Source: JACKIC01 sp964543795
GTDB taxonomy: Bacteria; Planctomycetota; UBA1135; UBA2386
Direction of reading: 5' to 3'
Assembly: GCA_964543795.1 (NCBI GenBank)
Contig: CAZIZN010000010.1
Coordinates: 124,001 to 188,000 of the forward strand
Length of the DNA stretch: 64,000 nucleotides
A program made the position numbers and the translations under genes. The notes beneath the pieces are model-generated. The model had not been told where the DNA came from. It worked only from the letters and a program-made list of their open reading frames with translations, and ran no database searches. Positions within the stretch are counted from its first letter, which is position 1. Every line of letters starts with the position of its first letter. Positions 16,964 to 25,138 of the stretch are shown one piece after another.

Positions 16964-19501
16964 CTACTTGGCGGCCTTCTTCTCGCGCTTGGGTTCGTTC
17001 CAGGCGGTGCCGTCGCCGCCCTGCCACGGCGTCTTGATCTTCAGCGAATCGCCGAAGTCGACCTCGGGCACGCCGTCCGGTCCGTTGCTCGGCCCGAAGC
17101 GCGCTTCCTTGCCCTCCTTCTTCGCCTGCAGCGCCGCGAACACCTTCTCGAACGAGACCGGGATCTCGTCGACCCGCACGCCGACGGCGTCGTAGATCGC
17201 GTTGGCGACCGCCGGCATCATCGGCAGCAACGGCCCCTGGCCGACCTCCTTGGCGCCGAACGGACCGTTCTTGTCGGGATCCTCGACGACGTAGGTGACC
17301 ACGTCGGGCATCTCGAGTGCGCTCGGGCTCTTGTACTCGAGCATCGACGGGATCTTGTGCACGAAGATGCGGTTGCCTTTGTGCGTGCGGTCCCGATACG
17401 CCATCTCCTCCATCATCGCCTCGCCGAGGCCCATGTAGACGGAGCCCTCGATCTGGCCCATCGCGATCGCCGCGTTGAGCGACCTGCCGATGTCGTGCGC
17501 CATCCAGACCTTCGGCACCCGGTAGATGCCGGTGTCCGGATCGACCTCGACCTCGACGACGGTGGCCGAGTAGCTGTAGCTCGGGCTCGGACCGACGCCG
17601 CCGCCGCGGAACTTCGCGGCCGTCTTCGGCGGCGTGTAGCTGCCGACCGTGCCGATCGTGCCGAACTTCGCCTCGGCGCAGATCACCGCGTCGGCGAACG
17701 ACATGCCCTTCGCGGGATCCTCGGCGTCGTAGACGCGCGCGTCGGCGAACACGAGTCGCGACGCCGGGACGCCGAGCTTGTCGGCGACGCCCTTCGCGAC
17801 GATGTCGCGCGCGCGCTCGGCCGCCTGCATCGCGGCGTTGCCGGTCATCACGGTCACGCGCGAGCTGTAGCTGCCGAGGTCGACCGGCGTCAGGTCCGTG
17901 TCGCTCGTGACGACGCGGATGCCCAGCGGATCGACGCCGAGGATCTCGCCCGTGATCCAGGTCAGCACCGAGTCGCTGCCCTGGCCGATGTCGGTGCTGC
18001 CGCAGAACACCGTGACGAGACCCGAGCGGTCGAGCTTGAGCTGCACGCCCGAGTGCGGCAGGCCGTTCCAGTAGATCGGCAGACCGGCGCCCGACAGGTA
18101 GCTGCTGCACGCGAGCCCCAGGCCGCGGATGCGTCCGTCGGCGGTGCGCTCGCGCTTGCCGCGTCGCTCGTGCCAGCGCGAGCCCGCGACGACCTTCTCG
18201 ATGCACCGGCCGAGCCCCATCGAACCGATGCGCAGGAAGTTCGCGGTCAGCGAGTCGCGCGGCGCCAGGTTGTCGAGGCGGATCCGCGCCGGGTCGAGGC
18301 CGAGGTCGCAGGCGATCTTGTCGAGCTGCACCTCGAGCGCGAAGCGCGGCTGCGGCGTGCCGTGGCCGCGCTTGGGCCCGCACGGCGCCTTGTTGGTGAA
18401 GAAGCGTGCGCCGCGGAAGTGGTAGTTCTCGACCGCGTAGGCCACCGTCTGCAGCGCCCCGGTGTAGAACGTGCTCGCCGTGCCGTAGCTGCCGTAGGCG
18501 CCGCCGTCGAGGTAGCTGTGGAAGTCGAGGGCGGTGATGCGGCCGGTCTTCGTCACGCCGATCCTGCTGCGCATCAGCACGGGGTGGCGGCCGCGGTGGC
18601 ACCAGAACACCTCTTCGCGCGTCAGCGCGATCTTCACCGGCCGGCCGGTCAGCATCGCCATCTTCGCGGCCGCGATCTCGTGGTTGAACGGATCGCTCTT
18701 GCCGCCGAAGCCGCCGCCGTTCGGGCAGGCGATGACGCGGATGTGGTGCGCGGGCAAGGGGTGCAGAGTGCGTGCGAGCGCGCGGTGCAGGTAGTGCGGC
18801 GTCTGCGTGCTCGACCAGATCGTCAGCTTGCCGTCCTTGTCGAAGTGCGCGAGCGACGCGTGCTGCTCCATCGGCAGGTGCGTGTTGCCCTCGAAGAAGA
18901 ACGTGTCCTCGCGCACGTGCTCGGCGCGCACGAAGCCGTCCTGCAGATCGCCGAACTCGAGGTTCTCGAGCCGGTGGATGTTGCCGCGCACGCCGTAGTC
19001 GTGCAGGCGCGGCTCGTCGTTCGCGGCCGCCTCGTGCACGCCGCCGATCGTGCGCAGTTCGCGGTACTCGACCTCGACGAGGCGGCACGCCTCCCAGGCG
19101 ATCTCCTCCTCGGTGGCGGCGATCGCCACCACCGGGTCGCCGACGAAGCGCACCTTGTCGGGGCACAGCGCGTGCTCGTCCTGGCTCACCGGCAGGATGC
19201 CGAACGGGATCGGCAGGTCCTTGCCCGTGAGGATGCCCTTCACGCCCGGCAGTGCCGCGGCCTTGCTGGTGTCGATCGACACGATCTCGGCGTGAGCGAC
19301 CGTGCTGCGCAGGAGCTTCATGTGCAGCATGCGCGGCATCGACAGGTCGTCGGCGAAGCGCGTGAGCCCCGCGACCTTGCTGCGGGCGTCGACCTTGCGG
19401 ATCGGCTTGCCGATCACGTTGAGGTCCTCCTTCTTCGCGTCGTGACGCCACGGCGCGTCGGTGCGCGCGATCGGCGTCACCGCGGGATCATCGAGCACCA
19501 T
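16964..19501 (-). CDS. hcrA: Molybdopterin-binding catalytic subunit, 4-hydroxybenzoyl-CoA reductase alpha type
   Basis: An 845-residue large subunit of the xanthine oxidase family. The a/b hammerhead domain is at about 30-150, followed by two molybdopterin domains with GGFGGK, the PKRGHGTPQPRFALE segment, CGSTDIGQGSDS and DTDLTPVDLGSYSSR. The last motifs resemble HcrA-type reductases more than xanthine dehydrogenase. In the segment KEVGQGPLLP the position normally held by the catalytic Glu of this family (VGEPP in xanthine oxidoreductase) is Gln. A 50-residue charged extension follows the usual C-terminus. The start overlaps the end of hcrC by 14 bp, so the subunits are co-translated. An oxidising hydroxylase on another substrate remains possible. 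Confidence 0.82.
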   Translation of the reverse strand: MVLDDPAVTPIARTDAPWRHDAKKEDLNVIGKPIRKVDARSKVAGLTRFADDLSMPRMLHMKLLRSTVAHAEIVSIDTSKAAALPGVKGILTGKDLPIPFGILPVSQDEHALCPDKVRFVGDPVVAIAATEEEIAWEACRLVEVEYRELRTIGGVHEAAANDEPRLHDYGVRGNIHRLENLEFGDLQDGFVRAEHVREDTFFFEGNTHLPMEQHASLAHFDKDGKLTIWSSTQTPHYLHRALARTLHPLPAHHIRVIACPNGGGFGGKSDPFNHEIAAAKMAMLTGRPVKIALTREEVFWCHRGRHPVLMRSRIGVTKTGRITALDFHSYLDGGAYGSYGTASTFYTGALQTVAYAVENYHFRGARFFTNKAPCGPKRGHGTPQPRFALEVQLDKIACDLGLDPARIRLDNLAPRDSLTANFLRIGSMGLGRCIEKVVAGSRWHERRGKRERTADGRIRGLGLACSSYLSGAGLPIYWNGLPHSGVQLKLDRSGLVTVFCGSTDIGQGSDSVLTWITGEILGVDPLGIRVVTSDTDLTPVDLGSYSSRVTVMTGNAAMQAAERARDIVAKGVADKLGVPASRLVFADARVYDAEDPAKGMSFADAVICAEAKFGTIGTVGSYTPPKTAAKFRGGGVGPSPSYSYSATVVEVEVDPDTGIYRVPKVWMAHDIGRSLNAAIAMGQIEGSVYMGLGEAMMEEMAYRDRTHKGNRIFVHKIPSMLEYKSPSALEMPDVVTYVVEDPDKNGPFGAKEVGQGPLLPMMPAVANAIYDAVGVRVDEIPVSFEKVFAALQAKKEGKEARFGPSNGPDGVPEVDFGDSLKIKTPWQGGDGTAWNEPKREKKAAK

Positions 19502-20012
19502 GGATCGACTCCTCGCTCGGCTGCATGTCCTCGCCGCGGAGGCGCGCCGCGGCGATCTCCACGGCCTCGAAGATCTTCAGGTAGCCCGTGCACCGGCACA
19601 GGTTGCCCGCCAGACACTGCTTGATCTCGTCGCGCGTCGGCGACGGGTTGTCGCGCAGCAGCGCTTCGGCCGCCATCAGCACGCCCGGGGTGCAATAACC
19701 GCACTGCGCGGCGCCGAGGTCGGCCATCACGTCCTGCAGCGGATGCAGGCCCGACCCGCAGGCCAGCCCCTCGACGGTGCGCACGTCCTTGCCGACGGCG
19801 TCGACGGCGAGCACGAGGCAGCTCAGCACCGGCGTGCCGTCGACCTGCACCGTGCAGGTGCCGCACTCGCCGAGTTCGCACCCGTGTTTGGTGCCGGTGA
19901 GGCCCATCTCCTCGCGGAGCACCTCCAGCAGGGTCTTGTGTGGCGGGAACGCCACCTGGTGCGGCTCGCCGTTCACCGAGAACGTGGCGAGCACCTTGTT
20001 CGGCTCACTCAT
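19488..20012 (-). CDS. hcrC: [2Fe-2S] iron-sulfur subunit of the molybdenum hydroxylase
   Basis: A 174-residue small subunit (CoxS/XdhC/HcrC type). The start at 20012 was chosen because the ferredoxin fold begins immediately after it. The plant-type [2Fe-2S] motif is CELGECGTC plus a later Cys (LSCLV). The second, helical [2Fe-2S] domain has CGYC and CRC (YCTPG, NLCRCTGY). It passes electrons between the molybdenum and FAD subunits. It is the first gene of the operon and overlaps hcrA by 14 bp. The photolyase gene diverges 77 bp upstream. The family is certain; the specific HCR assignment rests on the partner subunits. Confidence 0.88.
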   Translation of the reverse strand: MSEPNKVLATFSVNGEPHQVAFPPHKTLLEVLREEMGLTGTKHGCELGECGTCTVQVDGTPVLSCLVLAVDAVGKDVRTVEGLACGSGLHPLQDVMADLGAAQCGYCTPGVLMAAEALLRDNPSPTRDEIKQCLAGNLCRCTGYLKIFEAVEIAAARLRGEDMQPSEESIHGAR

Positions 20013-20089
20013 GGGGCCGAGCAGGATAGCGGCCGCAGGGGCCCTGCGCACCAGCGGACGACCCGGCGGTCGGCGGGACGCGTGCGGCC

Positions 20090-21706
20090 GTGCATCCGGG
20101 CGCCGGGCGGGCGGCGAAGACGCCCCGCGTGGTGTCGTTCGCGGAGCGGCTGCGTCGGGGTCGTCGGCCGTCCTCCGGACGCCGCTGGCTGTTCGTGCCC
20201 TACGACCAGTTGCACGACGGCATCGGCCCCCTGGCCACCGAGCCCGCGACCGAGCTCGGCATCGTGCTGGTGGAGAGCCGGGCCAAAGCCGACCGCCGTC
20301 CCTACCACAAGCAGAAGCTCGCGCTGGTCCTGACCAATCTGCGCCACTTCGCGCTCGAACAGCAGGCGCGCGGCGTCGCGGTGCGCCATGTCGCGACCGC
20401 GGGCGGCTATGCCGAGGCCCTGGCGGCGGTCGTGCGCGAGCTGGGCCCGCTGCGCGTCATGCGGCCTGCCGAACGCGAGCTGCGTACGGAGCTCGCCCCG
20501 CTGTTCGCCGACGGCTCCCTGGTCGAGATCCCGCACGCCGGTTGGCTGACCACCCCGGCGGACTTCGCCGCCGTGCCCGGACCGCCGTGGCGCATGGATG
20601 CGTTCTATCGCCGGGCCCGGCGCCGCACGGGCGTGCTGATGCGCGGCAGCAAGCCGGACGGCGGCAAGTTCAGCTTCGACGCCGAGAACCGCCGGCGGTG
20701 GCGCGGCGAACCGACGCCCCCGGACGAACCGAGGTTCGAAGTCGACGCGATCACCCGCGAGGTCTGCGAACGGATCGAACGCGACTTCGCGACGCACCCC
20801 GGCGCGCTGCGCCCCGAGCGCCTGCCGGCGAGCCGGGACGACGCCGAGCGCGCGTGGCGAACGGCGCTGCGCGACTGCCTGCCGCACTTCGGGCCGTTCG
20901 AGGACGCGATGTCGACGCGTTCGAGCGGCCTGTTCCACACGCGGCTGTCGCCGCTGCTCAACCTGCACCGGCTGCTGCCGGCGCGCGTGCTGCGCGACGC
21001 GCTCGACGCGGACCTGCCGCTGGCCAGCAAGGAGGGCTTCGTGCGACAGATCCTCGGCTGGCGCGAGTTCGTGCACCACGTGCACGAGGCGACCGACGGG
21101 CTGCGCCGCATCGGCGACCGGACGATCGACGACAACGCGCTGCGCTGCGACTTCGACCTGCCGCCGGTGTTCTGGGGCGGCGCGCCGTCGGGTCTCGCCT
21201 GCCTCGACACGGTCGTCGCCGACGTCTGGCGCGAAGGCTGGAGCCACCACATCACGCGGCTCATGGTGCTCGGCAACCTCGCGACGCTGCTCGGCGTGTC
21301 GCCGCGCCAGCTCACGGACTGGTTCTGGGCCGCCTACGTCGACGCGTTCGACTGGGTCGTCGAACCCAACGTGCTGGCGATGGCGAGCTACGGCGTCGGC
21401 GAGTTGATGACGACCAAACCCTACGTCGCCGGTTCGGCCTACCTCGACCGCATGGGCGACTACTGCGCGGACTGCGCGTTCGATCCGAAGACCACGTGTC
21501 CCGTCACGCGCCTCTACTGGGCCTTCCTGGCGCGCAACGGCGAGCGCCTGGCTGGCAACCCGCGCCTGCAGATGCCGCTGCGCAGCGCCGCGCAGCGCGC
21601 CCCCGCGGACCGGCAACGCGACGCGCAGGTGCTGCAAGCGACGCGGCGGGCGCTGGCCAACGGCGAGCGGCTGGACGCGCACGTCGGAGGCCGCGACCTC
21701 CCGTGA
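20090..21706 (+). CDS. Iron-sulfur bacterial cryptochrome/photolyase (PhrB-like, FeS-BCP)
   Basis: A 538-residue member of the deoxyribodipyrimidine photolyase-related (FeS-BCP) family, which repairs (6-4) photoproducts or senses light using FAD and a [4Fe-4S] cluster. The N-terminal Rossmann domain starts at WLFVPYDQLHD; the FAD-binding region has SGLFHTRLSPLLN, GWREFVHHV and EGWSHHITRLMVLGN. Four candidate cluster cysteines are visible: one in GLACLDTV, two in DYCADC and one in TTCPVT. The gap between the last two is eight residues, shorter than the thirteen I recall for PhrB. The start at 20090 is the only good ATG. It is divergent from the hcr operon. Confidence 0.88.
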   Translation: MHPGAGRAAKTPRVVSFAERLRRGRRPSSGRRWLFVPYDQLHDGIGPLATEPATELGIVLVESRAKADRRPYHKQKLALVLTNLRHFALEQQARGVAVRHVATAGGYAEALAAVVRELGPLRVMRPAERELRTELAPLFADGSLVEIPHAGWLTTPADFAAVPGPPWRMDAFYRRARRRTGVLMRGSKPDGGKFSFDAENRRRWRGEPTPPDEPRFEVDAITREVCERIERDFATHPGALRPERLPASRDDAERAWRTALRDCLPHFGPFEDAMSTRSSGLFHTRLSPLLNLHRLLPARVLRDALDADLPLASKEGFVRQILGWREFVHHVHEATDGLRRIGDRTIDDNALRCDFDLPPVFWGGAPSGLACLDTVVADVWREGWSHHITRLMVLGNLATLLGVSPRQLTDWFWAAYVDAFDWVVEPNVLAMASYGVGELMTTKPYVAGSAYLDRMGDYCADCAFDPKTTCPVTRLYWAFLARNGERLAGNPRLQMPLRSAAQRAPADRQRDAQVLQATRRALANGERLDAHVGGRDLP

Positions 21707-21734
21707 CCACGAAGGTGGCGCCGCAGGGCTCGAT

Positions 21735-23258
21735 TCAGAACGCCGTCATCGATGCCACGTTGGTGAACTGCCCTGCCACCGTCGTCCCGACCGGGATCAC
21801 GAGAGCCTGACCGAGCACGGTGACGCCGCGGACCCCGGCGTCGTTGGGGATCGAGAACGGCGCCGCGCCCGGCGTGGCACCGAGGCCGACCAGCGCCGCC
21901 GAACCGTCGAGCAGGAAGTTGCCGTACGGCGCGAAGAACCCGTTCGCGCGGCCGAACGCGACTGCGAGGAACCAGATCGACGGCTGCGCTGCCGACGGCG
22001 ACCACAGCACGGTGCTGCCGATCTGCGGCGAACCGCTGAGCGCGAGCCGCGCCCCGGTGAACTCGTCGGCGCCCATGTCGGGCCGCGCGCCGTTGCCCGC
22101 ACCACCGTCGAGGTCGCCGTCGATCTGCCGCGGATCGCCGTCCATGTCGACGTCCGCCGCGGGGACCAGGAACATGCCGGAGAGGGCGTCGAGGCACGGC
22201 GAGGCCGCCGTCAGGTGGTAGTCGCCGCCACCGACGAACAGGGGATCGACGCTGATGCTGCCGGGACCGGGCGTCGCGTTGACGTAGTCCGCAGGCGCGT
22301 TGCTCCAGACGTCGTCGAAGTCGCAGTCGATGGTGCCCGTCGTGCCCGAGGCGACGTAGACACCCGCACCCTGGTTCGACGCGACGATGTTGCCGCGCAT
22401 CGTCACGGTCACGGCACCGCTGACATGGACGCCGCCGCCGTACTGCCACGAACCGCCGAGCACCGTGTTGCCGGCGATCGTGTTGTGCAGCAAGGTCGCG
22501 GTGCCGCCGGCGATCGCGACACCGCCGCCGTAGTTCCAGCCGCTCGTGTTGTTCAGGTTGCCGGCGATCAGGTTGCCGGCGACCAGCACGGTGCCGCGGC
22601 TGTAGACCCCGGCACCGTGTCCGCGCCCGGTGCTCGTCGACGCGACGGTCAGGTTGCGATTGCCGTGGATGCGGTTGCCGACGATCTCGGCGCTCGCACC
22701 GGTGTCGACGAAGATGCCGGCACCGTAGTTCCACGAGCCGTTGCGCAGTTCGTTGTCGTCGATCTCGTTGCCGACGAGAAGCGGATTGGCGCCGGTGCCG
22801 CTGACGTAGATCGCACCGCCGTAGTTCCAGTAGGTGCCGTCGCCGTCGTTGTCGGTGATCCGGTTGTCGCGGATCGTCGGCGACGAGCCGTCGATGGCGA
22901 TGCCAGCGCCGTAGTTCCGCTGCACCTGCGAGAGACCGCCGCGGATCGTGAAACCCTCGACGACCGTCGCGCGCGTGAGCCCGCCGCCGAACTCGACCAC
23001 GGGAGCGGCACCAGCGCCGTCGATGACGGTGAGCGAGGCGCCGCCCTCGGCGACGAGCCGGATGCCGTCGACCGACGGCCACACGAGCCGGCCCGGATAG
23101 GTTCCCGCGGCGACGAGGATCGTCGTGCCGGGCGCGGCCGCGCTGAGCGCGCCGGCGATCGTCGGGTGCTGGCTCGGCACCCGCAGCACCTGGGCCGCCG
23201 CCGGAACGGCTGCCAGGAGGACGGCGGGAAGACAGAAGGCGGTCGTGCGGACGGACAT
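21735..23258 (-). CDS. Secreted right-handed parallel beta-helix protein
   Basis: A 507-residue protein with a strong ribosome site (GAGGAG) before the ATG at 23258 and a clear signal peptide (AFCLPAVLLAAVPAAAQ). The opening VPSQHPTIAGALSAAAPGTT is typical of proteins with right-handed beta-helix (pectate-lyase-like, NosD/DUF1565) repeats. Many turns follow, such as ITDNDGDGTYWNYGG, NELRNGSWNYGA and NLNNTSGWNYGGG. The tandem 'N-x-WNYGgG' ladder is striking. The last 100 residues form a separate domain ending in TNVASMTAF. No catalytic Asp/Arg set of pectate lyases was recognised. It may bind or degrade polysaccharide, or be structural. Confidence 0.75.
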   Translation of the reverse strand: MSVRTTAFCLPAVLLAAVPAAAQVLRVPSQHPTIAGALSAAAPGTTILVAAGTYPGRLVWPSVDGIRLVAEGGASLTVIDGAGAAPVVEFGGGLTRATVVEGFTIRGGLSQVQRNYGAGIAIDGSSPTIRDNRITDNDGDGTYWNYGGAIYVSGTGANPLLVGNEIDDNELRNGSWNYGAGIFVDTGASAEIVGNRIHGNRNLTVASTSTGRGHGAGVYSRGTVLVAGNLIAGNLNNTSGWNYGGGVAIAGGTATLLHNTIAGNTVLGGSWQYGGGVHVSGAVTVTMRGNIVASNQGAGVYVASGTTGTIDCDFDDVWSNAPADYVNATPGPGSISVDPLFVGGGDYHLTAASPCLDALSGMFLVPAADVDMDGDPRQIDGDLDGGAGNGARPDMGADEFTGARLALSGSPQIGSTVLWSPSAAQPSIWFLAVAFGRANGFFAPYGNFLLDGSAALVGLGATPGAAPFSIPNDAGVRGVTVLGQALVIPVGTTVAGQFTNVASMTAF

Positions 23259-23470
23259 GGTGGCTCCTCGGTGCTCGGGACACCGAGGCTAGTGCGAGAA
23301 CGGCGGCTGTCCAGCCGGCCCGCATACGCCACCGGAGGCCACCCGCCCCGCGCCGCGAATGTCGGCGCCGGTCTTTGCAGCCGTTCTGACGCTCGCTGGT
23401 GCCGATGACCGGCAGTCCCGCGTGCCAGGAACCGTGGTTGCGCCGGCGCCACGGCCCCCGCAGCACACGT

Positions 23471-25138
23471 TCACTGTCGCCAGCGAATCGCCTGGCTCAC
23501 GCCGCCCGGGAACGACTGCGCGTCGCCGAGCACCAGCCACTGTGCGGACACCGACCACGTCCCCTGACCAGTGGCTGGCACGGGATGCGGCAGGTCGATC
23601 GAGGTGTAGCCGGGCGGGTGCGCCAGACTGCTCGTCATGACGAGGTAGCTCGTGTCGATCGACGTGCGCAACAGGCAACCTGGCAAGCCGAACGGATCGA
23701 GCGACGCCGGCAGGGGCACGCCAGCATGGGACGTCGTCGACAGGCCCAGCAGCAACACGGCAGGAACCGCAGGGGGCACGCGGGTCAGGTGCACGCGCAC
23801 GCCGCCCACGATCGACTGCATGCCGAGATCCGGTGCAGCGGTGAGGTTCCCGGGGCATGCAGGGCCGAGCATCGTCGCCGTGCGAGGGGTGCCGCGGATC
23901 AGCGAAATCGAGCCCAAGTCGTGCCAGCACGTCGCCGTCGAATGATGGTTGCCATAGGAGTCGGTCAAGACGACGGAACCGCCGTGCCCGCCGATCGGGG
24001 GCCTCGCCAGACTGAAGAAGTAACCAAAGCGTGATCGGAGCACTCCGGCGGGCGCCTGCTGCAAGGTGAACAGTGGTGATCCGTCCCGCCCCGAGAAGGC
24101 CATGGCAGCCCCCGTGACGTTGTTCGCGACGGGCACGGCATCCGGATAACCCACGACCACATCCGGGACTCGGTCGCCGTCCAGGTCGACGCCGCGGCTG
24201 GAAACGTGCTTGCCGAACGAACCCGGTTGCACCCACTGCTCCAGCACCTGCCCGGTGCGCGACGAGAAGGCCCGCGCCACGCCGCGCGGCACGAACGACG
24301 TACCGCCGTTCGTCGCGACGAAGTCCGTGCAACCGTCGCCGTCGAGGTCTCCGCACGCAGCGAGTTCGTAGCCGATGTTGTCGTGCTTGCGTTCGCCGTA
24401 GCACGCACGCAGGAAGCGACCGGTCCGTCCGGACACGACCATGACGACACCGCGCCGGCTCGGCTCGAACGCACCCAGCGCCCAATCGTCGCAGCCGTCC
24501 CCATCGACGTCGTTCAGGCCCGCGAGCGAGTTGAACGCCAACGCCGGATCTGCCGTCAGGCGCCAGTCGCCCTGGAGTTCATAGAGCAACGCGCCCGAGT
24601 GGTCGTACGCGCGCGCGCGGCCGTACATCCCGCCCTGGACTGCCCAGGTCATCACCAGGAAGTCCTTGCGGCCGTCGCCATCGAGGTCGAGGTTGCCGGC
24701 CATGTACGGCCAGACGCCCGACAGAGACAGCAGCACGCTGTCGTCGCTGCCGCTGCGGATCTCCGTGCGGTTCGTCGGGATGATCCCGACCGCGTAATCT
24801 GGGATCCCGTCGGCGTTCCAGTCGCCGGCCGCGGCGACCCGATCGAAGCCGTACGAGTAGGACGTCGTCGACTGCGCGATCTCGCGGATCAAGCTGCCGT
24901 CGCGTCCCGACAACAGCCACAAGTAGCCTCCCGTGCCGCCCCCGGGGCCTGGTCCACCACCGCACCACCCGTGCACGCCGGCGAGGATCTCCTCGTAACC
25001 GTCCTGGTTCACGTCGCCGATGCACGTCGTCCACCAGGCGCCGATCTGCCGGAAAGGAACGCCCGACGTGGTCCAGGCCACTTCCTGAGAGGTGGCCACA
25101 CCGCACACCGCAATGGCAGTCAGCAGTGATGCGTTCAC
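23471..25138 (-). CDS. Secreted FG-GAP/VCBS-type propeller protein
   Basis: About 555 residues from a GTG at 25138, which overlaps the stop of the upstream galactose-oxidase-like gene as GTGA; a GTG at 25150 is also in frame. The signal peptide is NASLLTAIAVCGVATSQ. The body has at least five FG-GAP repeats with calcium-binding-like DxNxDG motifs: GDVNQDGYEEI, GDWNADGIPDYAVG, LDLDGDGRKDFLV, NDVDGDGCDDWALG, GDLDGDGCTDFVA. This is the integrin-like seven-blade propeller layout. The C-terminus from PACPGNL, with LPGC in the middle, belongs to the recurrent module of this secretome. Coupling to the oxidase-like gene suggests co-export. Confidence 0.8.
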   Translation of the reverse strand: MNASLLTAIAVCGVATSQEVAWTTSGVPFRQIGAWWTTCIGDVNQDGYEEILAGVHGWCGGGPGPGGGTGGYLWLLSGRDGSLIREIAQSTTSYSYGFDRVAAAGDWNADGIPDYAVGIIPTNRTEIRSGSDDSVLLSLSGVWPYMAGNLDLDGDGRKDFLVMTWAVQGGMYGRARAYDHSGALLYELQGDWRLTADPALAFNSLAGLNDVDGDGCDDWALGAFEPSRRGVVMVVSGRTGRFLRACYGERKHDNIGYELAACGDLDGDGCTDFVATNGGTSFVPRGVARAFSSRTGQVLEQWVQPGSFGKHVSSRGVDLDGDRVPDVVVGYPDAVPVANNVTGAAMAFSGRDGSPLFTLQQAPAGVLRSRFGYFFSLARPPIGGHGGSVVLTDSYGNHHSTATCWHDLGSISLIRGTPRTATMLGPACPGNLTAAPDLGMQSIVGGVRVHLTRVPPAVPAVLLLGLSTTSHAGVPLPASLDPFGLPGCLLRTSIDTSYLVMTSSLAHPPGYTSIDLPHPVPATGQGTWSVSAQWLVLGDAQSFPGGVSQAIRWRQ

